Notes under the pieces: model-generated
What the model was told of the DNA's origin: nothing
The model's database searches: none
The model's input: only the letters and a program-made list of their open reading frames with translations
Program-made: the position numbers and the translations under genes
NCBI GenBank assembly: GCA_036346405.1
Contig: CM070553.1
Location: 75,208,976 to 75,272,975 of the forward strand
Direction of reading: 5' to 3'
Length of the DNA: 64,000 nt
Source: Phyllostachys edulis
Lineage: Eukaryota; Streptophyta; Magnoliopsida; Poales; Poaceae
Shown here: positions 32,314-45,169 of the stretch, piece by piece
How positions within the stretch are numbered: the stretch's first letter is position 1
Layout of the letters: each line of letters begins with the position of its first letter

Positions 32314-33402
32314 GTCAGACCGCCTTTCCTTTAAGCACACTACCTTTGGTATGCCGTCACGGCTAAGTCCTACGAGACATTTCCAATGGACGATGCTAAT
32401 TACGACCCGCTTCCCACGGGGACAAGGACACATTAGACAGCCTAACCGGTCTGCTAATGCTCCTCCCAACACCACACACACACATTATTAAAACATACCC
32501 ACCGACCAAATCATAATTAACACCTTCCAAAGTACTTAGTCAAAAGAGGTCCCATATCCCCTCGTGTGGTTAGCACGCAAAAGCGCTTGGCTTAGTGACC
32601 CAAGTACTCGGTCCTTAGGGACCCTGCATACCACCACATTCCAAAACCGCACCATCCATCCAATATGCCCAAGTCTAAATCAATCTTTTATTTTCAGCTT
32701 TTGATTTTACAATTAATCAAAGCACAAGTGCTGGACATATATGAGTAATAATCAGTTTTGAGTGATCAAGACCATCGACTAAGTCGATGATCGCCCATTA
32801 CTACCGTTAAGCATAAGCATGTCTACAAGAGAAAACGCAACTACTAAGTGATAAGAGCTCATCCAACGAGCTCAAACCACAACAAATAACCTAGGCTCAT
32901 TGGTAGTAGAGGATAAACAACTCCTACAGATTATGCAACTATAGGATTACTAGCTTACATTTAACACAAAGTAGCATGCATACATAGAAGTAAAACAATA
33001 TATTAACCTTTAAAGTAATGGGACGTTAGAGGATATGATCAAACCGCTTGCCTTGCCGATCTTGCTCAAGTTGTGGCAGAGGGTCATCAGAGCACCGGAT
33101 TTATTAGGCTCATAATACTTAGTCATCCAATTGACCCTAGTATTATCAACCAAATAAACCCAAGATTTAGAGATGTATACTCCCGAATGCAAGATACATA
33201 CCTCACAACAAAAGAGTGTATCAATTCCATACAACACATAGTACATAAGCAACAAACCAGAAGTTAATATTAATACGGAATAGGTTAATACAAAAGAGGG
33301 GCCTTTTGGCCAAATAACAACAAGAACTACTAAGAAATAACAATGAAGCAAAAGTGCCATAAAGATGGCTATAACACAAAGCCAATCAAGGTGCCTTAAC
33401 CC

Positions 33403-33491
33403 CTAGGCATCTCGACCGACCGCCAAGCTAGTCGTCAAGAAGCCGCAACACGTAGCACAAAAGAGAGGCTCTTGGAGCTCTCCTTCTTCCT
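33403..33491 (-). other. LTR exon-like segment beta (D2, open)
   Basis: Acceptor TTTGTTGCAG, then with one carried base EEEGELQEPLFCATCCGFLT and onward to TAG at 33405-33403 (29 codons). D1's copy (about 31795-31885) lost one base and shifts frame. The acidic start matches the beta segments of B, C and H. Confidence 0.45.
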
Positions 33492-33530
33492 CTGCAACAA
33501 AAGCCACAAAATGCCACAACCACGCGCGAT

Positions 33531-33547
33531 GAGTACATAAAGTACTC
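33531..33547. other. GAGTAC hairpin (D2)
   Basis: GAGTAC, loop ATAAA, GTACTC: a perfect 6-bp stem ~37 nt upstream of the beta acceptor in sense. D1 has the same at 31916-31932. Confidence 0.7.
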
Positions 33548-33859
33548 CGCAAGACTTAGTGTGAGATAACAGAACTATAAATAGCTACATGCAAGCTTTA
33601 TTTAAGTGGATGAGGCTTTGGACTCATTTTAGCATAAAGCAAGTTTCATTTGCAATAACATAATAGATTGAAGGCAATTTGGCAAAGCATTTTAATTGTT
33701 GAAATAACAACGAGATAATAACATAGTAACAACAACGAGATCAACCTGGAAGTGACTAACCCAATAGTCACTACAACAATAGCATGAACTCCCCGTTCAT
33801 ACCAACCATGTCAAGTTTTAATTAAAGGTTGTAGTCTAATTCTCACGGGAAATAACCAA

Positions 33860-33929
33860 GCGTGTCCATAACCTAGGACGAGGCTATTCAATAGTTTTAT
33901 CCTGCAGGGTGTACCAATGTACCCACACG
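33860..33929 (-). promoter_or_regulatory. Conserved LTR block (D2)
   Basis: GTCCATAACCTAGGACGAGG, CTATTCAATAG (one base short), CCTGCAGGG, ACCCACACG. Located in the alpha-beta interval. Confidence 0.75.
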
Positions 33930-34673
33930 CCGATCGCCTTTCCTTTAAGCACACTACCTTAGGTGTGCCGGCACGGCTAAGTCCTACGAGACATTTCCAA
34001 TGGATAGTGCTAATTCTGACCCGCACAACCCACGGGGATAAGGACACAATAGACAGCCTAACCGGCCTGCTACTGTTCCATTCCCACACCACACACACAC
34101 ACATTTTATCTTTAAAACACACCAACCGAGCGACCCCAATTAGCACCGCCCAAAGTACTTAGTCAAGAGAGGTCCCATATCCCCCTCGTGTGGTTAGCAC
34201 GCATAATTGCTTGGATCAATGGCGCAAGAATTCGGTCCTTGTTGACTCAGGCATACTACCACATTCCAAAACCGCACCATCCATCCAATATGCCCAAGTC
34301 TAAATCAATCTTGTATTTTCAGTTTTGATTTTACAATTAACCAAAGCACAAGTGCTGGACATATAGGAGTAATAATCAGTTTTGAGTGATCAAGACCATC
34401 GACTAAGTCGATGATCGCCCATTACTACCGCACTAAGCATGTCTAAGCAAAGAGAAAACGCAACTACTAAGTGATAAGAGCTCATCCAACTAACTCCCAC
34501 CACAGCAAATAACCTAGGCTCATGGTAGTAGAGGATGAACAATTCCTACAGATTATGCAACTATAGGATTACTAGCTTACATTTAACACAAAGTAGCATG
34601 CATACATAGAAGTAAAACAATATATTAAGCTTTAAAGTAATGGGACAACGATGGAAATAATCAAACTGCTTGC

Positions 34674-34736
34674 CTTGATGTTGCAGGCCAAGTTGTGGCA
34701 GAGGGTCACTCTCGGGATCACCACAAATGTCGAAGC
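34674..34736 (-). other. LTR exon-like segment alpha (D2, open)
   Basis: 63 nt: acceptor TCTCCGTTAG, two carried bases, FDICGDPESDPLPQLGLQHQ, one carried base, GC donor CATCAAG|GCAAGC. Same length and same phases as H's alpha (63787-63849). Confidence 0.5.
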
Positions 34737-35489
34737 CTAACGGAGAAAGCGAGAAAGAACCGATAAGAACGACGAAAAACCAAAAAGACGCAACAAAGAA
34801 ACTTCTCCAAATGCTATGAAAATTTTACAGCAGCAAGACAATGATTTATCATGAATTTAGCAACAAGAACCAATTGATTTGGATTCTTAATGCAAAAGAT
34901 ATGATGAAATCAATTCTGCTCAAATATTAATACCAAACCGCAAAGATTCACTAATTTAATTATGAGGCAACATTTTCTAAAATAGAGGTGAAGCTGAAAT
35001 TTTACTGTAAAACCAGCACCTCATGAGATGAATAACACAATTGAGTTCACCTCATTTGGAGCTATTATGCACTTTCTACAAATTTTCAAAAACAAGAACT
35101 TGAACAAAATTATAATGCACAAGTCTATTTTCATAACAAAGAACATGCTCAAAACTAATGTTCACAGTAAGTTCATTAATAGAGGAAACCAACAAAGTTG
35201 GTCTCACCCAAAAATAATCTACAGCGCATTAGTTATGTATTTTACAAGTTAAGCATTAATTTGAGTGTATATTTAAAGTGAGTTTTAAAATCTAAAGGTA
35301 AAATCAGTGCTCGGAGCTGAACTCAACTTACAATCATTTTTGGATTAAAGTCAAGTTCCAGACAGAGCTAACACAATTTGAATGACCTTATTTGGGTTTA
35401 GAATGAAAAAGATATGCAATTCTAAAGCTATACCTTATTTCAGTTTGTACTTAGGAGTTCACTGGAATTTCTAAAACCAGAAATACAAG

Positions 35490-37880
35490 GGAGGACGTGA
35501 GCCACAGATCATAGATCTAACGGCTCAGGACCTCCCAGGAGAACAACGCACACGCTCCACGAGGTCCAGAGGTCCCGGACCTCCTAGCAACGCACATGCG
35601 CGAGGTGAGGGGAGGTCGTGGCCGAGATGGAGAATCCAACGGACCACAACGATGAGGGAGGTCCGGACGGACCAGATCTAAAGGGGAGGTCCTCAACGGT
35701 GAGATGACCTCGAGGAGGTCCCACGCAGAGATCTAACGCCGCTGCACTTCCGTGGAGGTCCGGACGGCCACGATCGCAAGGGGAGGTCTTGACGCCTGCA
35801 TCTCCTGAGGAGGTCATGGACGCCCAGATCTCGCGACCACGTGCTTGCGCGCACACACGTGCTCGGACAAGAGTTTAATGCGCGCGGGACACCAGGAGGT
35901 CCGCGCGCGGGAGGCCTTAATTGCGCGCGATAAAGGGCGGATTTAAGGACATCAAGACACAACCAATGATTGCGAGATTGAGCAATTGATGACCGTGATA
36001 AACACGGCGGATCTCGTCCTAAAACGACAACGGTGCTGCCGTGTCCGGCAAAGACCCGAGCTCAAGGATTTGGTTCTCGCCGCAATGTAGACCTCGCCGG
36101 CGACATCCATGGAACCGCGGTCCGCAATAACCATGCGCACCCAACGGACCTCCTCTCAACGGCGGCGACGGCCTTGAACGCCGGCGAGCCGGAGAGGGCA
36201 AAATGAAGGCCAGCACGGCCAAAACCGAAATGCATAATCAAGCTCCGCGCGACATTCAAGCGTGTGCCAAGAAAAGCTCCGCGACATCATTCAAGCGGGT
36301 GCCAGCAGCTAAGGGACTAACAGGAGGAGTACCTGGAGGTCCTAAGGTGCTGAGGAGGTCGAGGAAGGAAGGACCGGTGCCGGGGAGGAAAGGTGCTCCA
36401 CGGCCAAAGCTCCAGCTCCAGATTCCACTTTGTCCACCTCTGTAAATGCCCAAACCAAAACAAGTTAGGTCTTGGTCCCAGAGGGAAGGCACAAATGGAA
36501 GCAAGGAGAGGGAGAAGAAATCTCCAGCGACCCTTGCCCACCGAGGGGCTTCAAGCTCCAGCAATGGCGGCCAAGGAAACTTTGGTGGTCTAGAGCTCAC
36601 AAGCACAGGAGAGCGAGCAAGGAACAATGGCGTGCAAAGGAAGCCAGGGAAACCGTGGGGGTGGTTTTATCCTAAGGGCAAAGGAGGTCATGGACCACTG
36701 GCTAAGCTCATGGTGAGCTTGGCCCATGGCACGGTCTAGGGCATTGGACAAGATGTAAAGTTGACACAAGGGCGGTGTCCGAAATGACCAGAGAGGCGAA
36801 AAGTCGACTGCATTAAATGCGGTCAAGAAGAGCTATTATAACGCACCCATGGACGGACATGCATTAATTCACCGCCGTAAGCTCGCAGCATGACCAAGGA
36901 AGGAGAAGAACAGGAGGTTTTATGACCGCTGGATAGGACCATGGGGAGGTCCTAACCATCGGATGACAATTTTGAACCGTTATGTTTTAAGTGGCCGGGA
37001 GGAGGTCCCACCACACGATCAAGGATGGGGAGGTCGTGGCCTCCGATTTCCTTAATGTGTAAGCGCACGTGGGAAAATGGGATTAGGAGGTCCAAGGCGT
37101 TGGATCTCCATCCAACGGTGCGGACCTCCTGTGAGGTCTTAACCGCACGCGAACATAAAAGCATGAGGGGGGAGGTCATGGCCTTTGGATTAAAATCCAA
37201 GGGCACTGACCTGATGGGGAGGTCTGACACGCACGAAGCGAAGGGGGAGGTCGTGAGCGGTGATGATTTGCAGCGGAGGTCGTGGCCTTTGGATCTGAAT
37301 CCAACGGCTACGACCTCAACCGCGTTAAAAAGGGAGATCTGATAGTTAGGTTGAGAGGAGGAGGTCGCGACCATGGATTTTTTTGATCCAGTGGCTGTGA
37401 CCTCAACAAGGTGGGAGGTTTGCTTAGCTTAACAGTGAGGGGAGGTCAGGAGCGGTTGGATGTAAATCCAACAGCTATGACCTCGCCAAGGTGGAAGGCG
37501 GTTTTTGAGGTTTGATAACAAGGGGAGGTCAGGGCCGGTTGGATCTTAATCCAAGGGCTATGACCTGGACCAGGTGAGGAGGTCTTTGGGATTTAACACA
37601 CAGGGGAGGTTTTTGAGGTTTAACACACAGGGGAGGTCATGACCGTGGATCTTTGATCCAACGGCTATGACCTGATGAGGTGGGGAGGCCTTTGCGGTGT
37701 TGACCGCGGAGGAGGTCTGACGCCCACATTGACCCAAGGAGGTCCACGAGGTCAAGAGGACTTCGAAGGGGAGGTCCTGGGTGCGTTGGTTGAGGGGGAG
37801 GTCGTGGCCTTTGGATTGGATCCAACGGCTACGACCTCATCAAGGTGGGAAAGGAGGTCAGATGGGGTTGGGCTTGACCA
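35490..37880 (-). repeat. GAGGTC hairpin array in D2 U3
   Basis: Dozens of GGAGGTC / GACCTCC heptamers. From about 37085 to 37840 they form eight inverted units of ~42 nt spaced 70-150 bp: GAGGTC, about 13 nt ending TTGGAT, a 3-8 nt loop, ATCCAA, about 8 nt, GACCTC. The example at 37276-37317 pairs 18 of 19 arm positions counting one G-U. The intervening part 36200-37000 is GC-rich without units. Confidence 0.85.
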
Positions 37881-39189
37881 GGTTTGAATACGGCTCAGCC
37901 CAAGGAATAGTGCCAAGTTTTAAGTTTAATTTTCTAACAGCTGAGACTTTGCAAAATTGTTTGGGATAGCCATTCAACTCCAAAATTCATGAAATTTTTA
38001 CAGGAGCTTGTTGACAATGAGATTAACCTTACATAAAATTTCCAGAGGTTATTATGCAACGCATTTTTCTCAGGAAATTCATTAAGGCTGTTCCATGATT
38101 TGTTTTGCCTCCAAAAATTATCAAACAAGTTTTACAACTTGTGATATTTTTCAGAGGGGTCCCACATCAGCTTTAGGACCAAGGAAAATATTTTCAAATG
38201 ATTGGCACAAGACTTAAGATAATTGGAAAATGAGTTTGACTTTTGGTCAACAAGAGCTTTGCGTTTTTGAATTACACAACTCTTGGACAAGAATTACATA
38301 AGAGATTAGGGGTTTTCAAGATGTGAGAAAAAGTTTTAATTTCTACACATATAATTATACTTGAATAACCCTGTTTATACACTTGGGATGTTACAGTCAC
38401 TCTCGGGATTACCACAAATGTCGAAACCTAACGGAAAAGCGATAAAGAACCGATAAGAACGACGAAAGCAATCAAGGACAGCACAGCAAACGAACTCCAA
38501 ATACTCTGAAATTTCTACAGCAGCAGGAGGATGATTTTTAGGGAATTTTGCAACAAGAACCAATTGATTTGGATTCTCAATGCAAAAGTTATGAGCAAAA
38601 CAATTCTGCTCAGCCCTAAAAATACCAAACTGCACTATTCACTAATTTAATTATGAGGCAACATTTTCTAGAATGGTGGTGACACTGATATTTTTACTGT
38701 AAAACCAGCACCTCATGAGATGAATAACACAATTGAGTTCACCTCATTTGGAGCTATTATGCACTTTCTACAATTTTTCAAAAACAAGAACTTGAACAAA
38801 ATTATAATGCACAAGTCCTCATTTTTATAACAGCAACGAGCTCAAAGTTAATTTTCTTAGTGAGTTCATTAATAGAGGAAACCAACAAAGTTGGTCTCAC
38901 TCAAAAATAATCTACAGAGCATTAGTTATGTATTTTACAAGTTAAGCATTAATTTGAGTGTATATTTAAAGTGAGTTTTAAAATCTAATGGCAACACTGT
39001 GCTCTGAAGCTGAACTCAACTTACAATCATTTTAGGATTAAAGTCAAGTTCAAGATAGAGCTAACACAATTTGAATGACCTCATTTGGATTTAGAATGAA
39101 TTAGATATGAAATTTTGAAGTTATTACCTTTTTCAGCTTGGCTAAAATAACAGTTCACTTGAAGTTCTAAAACCAGAATACAAGGGAGG

Positions 39190-41660
39190 ACGTGAGCCAC
39201 AGATCTTAGATCTAACGGCTCAGACCTCCCAGTGAACAAAGACACACGTGCTCAAGAGGTCCAGAGGTCATGGACCTCCTAGCAGCGCGCATGTGCGAGG
39301 TGAGGGGAGGTCGTGGCCGTTGATGGCACATCCAACGGGCCACAACACGGGAGGGAGGTCCGGGACGGACCAGATCTAACGAGGGAGGTCCTCAACGGCT
39401 GAGATCTTCTAAAGGAAGATCTAAACTACCAAGATCTCCCCGAGGAAGATCTACATCGTCAGGACCTCACAGGGGAGGTCCTGGACGGTCCAGATGTTCC
39501 AAGGGAGGACTTTGATGGTCCAGATCGTCCGAGGGAGGACCTTGATGGTCAAGATCTACCCGGGGAGGTCATGAACGGCTGAGATGACCTAGGGAAGGTC
39601 CTAAAGGGAGGTCCTAACGTCACAGACCTCCAGGGAGGTCTGGACGGCCACGATAGCGCAAGGGGGAGGTCTTGGACGCTCCAGATCTCCTCGGAGGAGG
39701 TCATGGACGTCCCAGAGCTCACGACCACGTGCTTGCGCGCACGCACGTGCTTGGACAAGAGATTAATGCACGCGGGACAACGAGGAGGTCCGCGCGCGGG
39801 AGGTCTTAAATGCGCGCAAGGGGAGGATTAAATGCAGTTAAGACACGCCAATGATTTCAATGATTTGAGCACTTGATTAGTGCATTTAACGCGACAAATC
39901 TCTGTCCTAAAAACGACAATGGCGCCACTGCCTTGTCCGACAAAGACCCAAGTTTGAAAAGATGGTACTCGCCAGCGATATCCAATGGTACCACTGAGTG
40001 CACAATAACTTTGCGCACCCAGTGGACCTCCTCTCAACGGCGGCGACGGCCTTGAACGCCGGCGAGCCGGAGAGGACAACGAAAGCACCACACGGCAAAA
40101 TCCAAAATGCGAATTAAAGCTCCGCGACATCCATTCAAGCGTGTGCCCAAATAGAAGCTCCGCAACCTCATACATGCGGGTGCCCAGCGCTAAAGGACTA
40201 TCAGGAAGTACCTGGAGGTCCTGAAGGTGCCGGGGAGGTCGAGGATGGTGATGGCCTGAGTTGGAGAAGATGGGAAACTCCGCTACTCAAGACCAAGCTC
40301 CAACTCCAAGCTTCAAGCTCCACTAGCCCCTCTTGAAAAGGTCAACCTAACAACGAGTTAGGTTCAACTCAGGAGATTTTGGGGGAGCTTAATTGAGCAA
40401 GAGGTTGAGAGGGAGCCACTAGAGCAAGCCTTCACCAAGGGCTCCAAGCTTCTCGACAACCATGCCAAGAGGGGAGGTCAAGGAGGTAGGAGCTCACCAA
40501 GCACGGCATGGCAAGCTCCAAGTGTGTAAAAGAAGCCAAAGGGGAGCTCGAGGAACTTATACCAATGGCACAGAGGTCCTGCACCATGGGTTAAGCTCAT
40601 GGTGAGCTTAGCCCATGGGGAGGTCCATGGGAGGTCCTGAGCTTGGACACGATTGATGGGATATGGTAGGTTGAGACAGGGCGTGGCCTAGGTGCAGAAA
40701 GGGCTGACATGCATTTAATGCTTGCAGGGCAGAGCCGTCGGAAATGACAGGGCTCTGACTTTGCCCACTGCCACGGCCTACACGCGTGCCCAAGGTGGAA
40801 GAAGAACAGGACCTCACATCCACCGTTGGATCGAGTGGATGGGGAGGTCCTGGCCCTCGGATGCAATTTTTGAACCGTTACGCCTAAATGACTGGGAGGA
40901 GGTCCCAGCCACACGATCAAGGGTGGGGAGGTCATGGCCTCACGATTTCCTTAATGTGTATGCGCACGTGGGAAAATGGGACAGGAGGTCCAAAGCGTTG
41001 GATCTCAATCCAACGGTGCGGACCTCCTGTGAGGTCTTAACCGCACACCTAACTTCGTAACTCGAGGGGAGGTCATGGACTTAGGATTTAAATCCAAGGG
41101 CGCACAACCAAAGGGAGGTCTCGAGGCTTTGCGTGAAGCGAGGGAGGTCAAGACCTTTGGATTTTGATCCAACGGTGGTGATCAAGACAGGGAGGTCTCG
41201 AGCCTCGCTGGCTGGGCGCAAAGGAGGTCTTGAGCTTGCACAACACACAAGGGAGGTCATGGCCATTAGATTTAGATCTAAGGGCAACGACCTCACGCGG
41301 CGCGGGAGATCTGGCGCGCATAAGACAGGAGGAGGTCGTGACCGTGATTTTAAATCCAACGGTGCACAACACGAGATGGGGAGGTCCCGGCTGCGATGAA
41401 TTGCAGCGGAGGTCGTGGCCTTTGGATCTGAATCCAATGGCTACGACCTCAACAAGGTGGGAGGTCTGAAGGATTTTGACAGAGAGGGGAGGTCATGGCC
41501 ATGGATCTTGGATCCAAGGGCTACGACCTCAACAAGGTGGGATGTCTTTGCGGTGTTGACCGCGGAGGAGGTCGTGGCGGTTGGATGTAAATCCAACGGC
41601 TACGACCTGATCAAGGTGGAGAGGAGGTCTGCTGAGGTGCAGACACGGTTGGGCTGGACC
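39190..41660 (-). repeat. GAGGTC hairpin array in D1 U3
   Basis: Homologous array to 35490-37880, but with a different set of units: extra GGAGGTC/GATCT repeats at 39300-39720 and seven or eight inverted units at 40985-41615 (the unit at 41409-41450 matches D2's 37276-37317 at all but one base). The array has gained and lost units since the two copies diverged. Confidence 0.85.
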
Positions 41661-42504
41661 AGCTTTGCAAAGTGGCTAGCCCAAGGAACAGTGTAGGCTT
41701 TTAAATTTAGTTTTTAACAGCTGAAACTTAGCAGCATTATTTGTGATAGCAAATGGACTCCAAATTTGATGAAATTTTAACTGGAGCTTGCTGACAATGA
41801 GATTAACCTTGCATAAAATTTCCAGAGGTTATTATGCAATGCATTTTTCTCAGGAAATTCATGAAGGTTGTTCAAGGATTTGTTCTACCTCCAAAATTTA
41901 TCAAACAAGTTTTACATCTTGGGATATTTTTCAGAGGGGTCCCACATCAGTTTTAGGACCAAGGAAAAATATTTCCAAATGTTTGGCACAAGATTTAGAC
42001 AATTGGAAAATGAGTTTGACTTTTGGTCAACAAGAGCTTTGTGTTTTTGGATTACACAACTCTTGGACCGTAATCACAGAGAGATTAGGGGTTTTCAAGA
42101 TGTGAGAAAAAGTTTTAATTTCTACACATATAATTATACTTGAACAAACCCTGATTATACATTTGGGATGTTACACTGACAGCGCCGCCCTCCTCCGTGA
42201 GCTGTCTGAGCTGCTGCCCCCACCCCGCGACTATGGAGCCCACCGCCTTGCCCTGTCTTGTCGTCCTCGCTGCCCCCGTTTGCTTGGTCTGAGCCGCACG
42301 CCCGCGCCACGCTTGTCCTCGCCGTCCTCGCTGCATAGGAGCTCGAGGACCAAGTCGTGCATGCTACGCAGCGCACGCGTGCACCAGCGCCAGCGCGGAT
42401 GCCCAAAGTGTTCGCCTTGTACCGCCGCCCCCACGCCCGTCCTTGGTCAGTCCAAGCCAGGTGCAGCGCACGCATGTATCGCAGCCACAACCGTCCCCTT
42501 CGGC

Positions 42505-42512
42505 TATTTAAG
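42505..42512 (+). promoter_or_regulatory. Candidate TATA box of the element C LTR
   Basis: TATTTAAG followed by AGCTCCGC, with a TSS expected near 42540 and a good 5' splice site (CTG|GTAAGTCC) at about 42566. The U3 would be ~830 bp after removing D1. Placement by motif only. Confidence 0.5.
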
Positions 42513-43085
42513 AGCTCCGCTGTGCCCCTCATTCTCCCTACGGCGCTCCATTTGCTCCTGGTAAGTCCACAGAGCTGCCACCATTCTTTCCCTTTTTCGG
42601 CCGCTGCCGCCCCCACCGACGTCTAGCCGCCCCGGCCACTATCCAGCCGCGCTACCCCCGTCACCATGTGCCTTGGCCCCCCGTGAGCATTTCCCCTAAG
42701 GTAATTTTGGGTTTGGTTCAACAGGAGCGCCAAATTTGGCCTTCTCCCTCAGCTCTGGCCAAGTCCTCCCTCGCCGCCGATCCTCGCCCTCCGTCCACCT
42801 CCGGCTACCATTGTTGGCTTGGTGAGTTCCCCTTCGCCCCCTCATGCCCGTGCTCTCACTCACTTTTGCTAGGAGCCACCGAACCACCTCCGCCACCGTG
42901 GCCGAACCGCTGTCACCGTTCCTCCTCACCGCATCACCGCTCGGGACCTCCTCCGACCACCGCGCCCGCGTCACCAGCTCCACCTCCCCGTGAGCTCCTC
43001 GTCTTGGTCATCCCCTAGCTCCGCCGCCCCCTCCTCCGTCGGCGGTGGCCCGTGCTCAAGGCGTGGCTGCCAGCACCCACGACTC

Positions 43086-44635
43086 TGTTGGGTCGCGGGT
43101 AGGCTACGATACCTACAAACAAAAATTCTACCACGCAAACCAGGATGCCAAGCAAGTAGATGATCACAGATCGTTACCACCAGACGCGCAGAACAACGGA
43201 AGAAGGGTTGGAGCAGCCTGGTCCAACGAAGAGCGCGCCGATGTAGTGGTCGAGTCGATCGTCCAACGCCCAGAAGTCGATGCAAAGGGTCGAGTCGATC
43301 GCCTCCTCCAAAGAACCTCTCGTAGTTTCTTGTGAAGCTCGTGGATTGTCCTCAAGTGCAACAATCGTAGTAGCGCCTCTACGGTATCCACACGTCCAGG
43401 GAAGGAACAACCAAACGCCGGTGTGCTAGCACCAAGTCGCACGGTGGAGCTCTCAGGAAGATGGCGGCTAGGGGTTCGGTGGTGTTTCACGCATACCCAA
43501 ACAAATTTCATGCATCTCCTTATATAGTGCTCGTGACGGATCCTATCCGCATATCGCCATTTAATCGATTCGACTCGGTTTGTTCCAACCCGTTATGTGT
43601 GACCAGAGGTTCATGTGTAGTTCGGTTGTGACTCGGAAACCATTTCTGATCACGAGTCGTAGCGGCTCCTAGCAGAGCATATCGATTCCCGAATACACAC
43701 AAATTATATCGGACGAACCTTAATGCAATATGATCTACGACCAGGTCCTCATCACTTACGACCAGGTCCTATCTTTATACGACCAATTCGTAATTGCTTA
43801 CGACTGTGTATGACCACTCGGACTACGCTCGACCGCCTACGACCAGCTCATATCTCAGATACGACTCAAATCAGAATCGCCGAACTAAGCGACCTACTGT
43901 GTATACCCCTTTGCCTCACGATGTCCTGGTTGAACTCCGTGAGATGTTGTGCCATCCATGGACTGCTCAATACTTTCTCGATCTAGTGTTGGATAACTTT
44001 ACGTGGTCGAACACTTGACTACTATTGGCATGGCCATGCACTTTCTTTATCCGATCACAACGAGGGGCCCGAGACATCTCTCTGTTATGTTAGGAGGGCA
44101 AATCCCATATCCCACCAAACATTCCTCTCCATGTTTCAGAGCATACCCTAAAGCTACCTTTATAACTACCCGATTCACGGATAGCATTTGGCAACCCCTA
44201 AGAGTGCTCTTACACATGTAGGAAACCATGCCGATCTCGTGTCTAAGGATTATGCATCATCATTGCTTGAGACCAACTAACTACACATAGATTCATAACA
44301 ATCTCAATAGTGTCTCAAGGTGGGTCTTATCCAACATCATGTTCTCTAACATGTGTCCATATTATCGGTTTGATATCTCCATATCTATGACTCGTGAAAC
44401 ATAGTCATCAACCAATACATATGCTTAGTCTATTCATATGTGTCCTCATATGTTTACGACCAGGGATCGTAAAAGAATAATTATCGCAGGAATATAGACT
44501 TTCACAACCAAGTCACATACTTGATAATAAATATTAACAATATTATTCTAGGAACAAGATAACACATTATCCAATGTCATGAACATAATGAAATATAATC
44601 ATCTCTATGATTGCCTCTAGGGCATATTTCCAACA
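43086..44635 (-). mobile_element. Ty1/copia solo LTR (Angela/BARE-like terminus), 1550 bp
   Basis: Minus-oriented: starts TGTTGGAAATATGCCCTAG at 44635 and ends CGACCCAACA at 43086, termini I recognise from the grass copia family including Angela and BARE-1. Flanks GACTC (43081-43085) and GGCTC (44636-44640) are a 5-bp duplication with one change. No internal region, so a solo LTR. The ORFs inside are short and unremarkable. Confidence 0.85.
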
Positions 44636-45169
44636 GGCTCCTCCTCTTGTCTGAGACTCAGACCGAACGAGAACGCTATAATGACCGAGAAAATCCCATT
44701 CGGGATTTGAACGCCGTTAACCACTTAAACAACCCCATTAAATGCCATCATTAGCATTAAAAGATGTCCTAACTTCCCCCTTAACTCACTGCCACTAGGC
44801 CCATGCAAATAGTAATAGCAATCTTTTGTTTTAACCATCCAGTCAACACCCCCTCCTTCCAATGACATGTGGGCCCTCTATGCCACTATTCCCTTGGACC
44901 AGCAGTTCAGTGCGCATGAACCTGTTCCACGCACTGTGCCATGCACCCATCCCCTCCCTCTCTTACTTTTAATTCAATTCCATCTTCATAAATTCCGTTT
45001 TCCTCCGTTGTAACTCCAAACATTATGAAATTTGTTTCTAAATTTTTGTAAATTCAAGATCTTGCTAATGGCATAGGTCTTGTTCTATTTGGAGTTCATT
45101 TGTGTATGCTTGTGTATTTATTTGCTCTTTTTGCCTGTTGTGCCTTTTCCGGTGCGTTTGTCCGAATAG

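Larger units (their letters stand above)
33087..38395 (-). mobile_element. Solo LTR D2 (5.3 kb), nested inside D1
   Basis: Minus-oriented, start TGTAACATCCCAAGTG at 38395, end TCAGAGCACCGG at 33087. GTCA on both sides (33083-33086 and 38396-38399) is a 4-bp duplication. Comparison with its own sequence at 34701-34712 shows it landed in GAGGGTCACTCTC of D1, which is the alpha exon-like segment. Contents in sense: U3 hairpin array 37860-35490, AT-rich stretch 35480-34760, alpha 34736-34674, block 33929-33860, hairpin 33547-33531, beta 33491-33403. Confidence 0.9.
31478..42175 (-). mobile_element. Solo LTR D1 (5.4 kb without its nested insertion)
   Basis: Minus-oriented LTR starting TGTAACATCCCAAATG at 42175 and ending near TCAGGAGCACC at 31478. 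It is interrupted at 33086/38400 by D2 of the same family. No internal region is present. Flanks CTCGA and CTGAC do not match, so the duplication is lost or the ends were altered. It sits in C's LTR. Confidence 0.82.

Noticed and set aside
32478..32490. CA repeats near 32478 and 34085
   Set aside because: Only five to seven units, at homologous places in D1 and D2; not informative.
33083..33100. ATCAGAGC at D2's left end as a primer binding site
   Set aside because: It resembles TGGTATCAGAGC but lies at the outer LTR edge with D1 sequence beyond it and no gag downstream; the nesting explains the junction.
36952..37374. Multiple 100-140-codon frames in the GAGGTC arrays
   Set aside because: Repeated GAGGTC/GACCTC units lack stop codons in several frames; the peptides are repeat translations.
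37085..37840. Regularly spaced repeats reminiscent of a CRISPR array
   Set aside because: Units are imperfect palindromes of variable length and spacing inside plant LTRs, duplicated in D1; no prokaryotic context.
42155..42616. 153-codon minus-strand frame and overlapping plus-strand frames
   Set aside because: They cross the D1/C junction at 42175 and arise from GC-rich U3 sequence of the C LTR.
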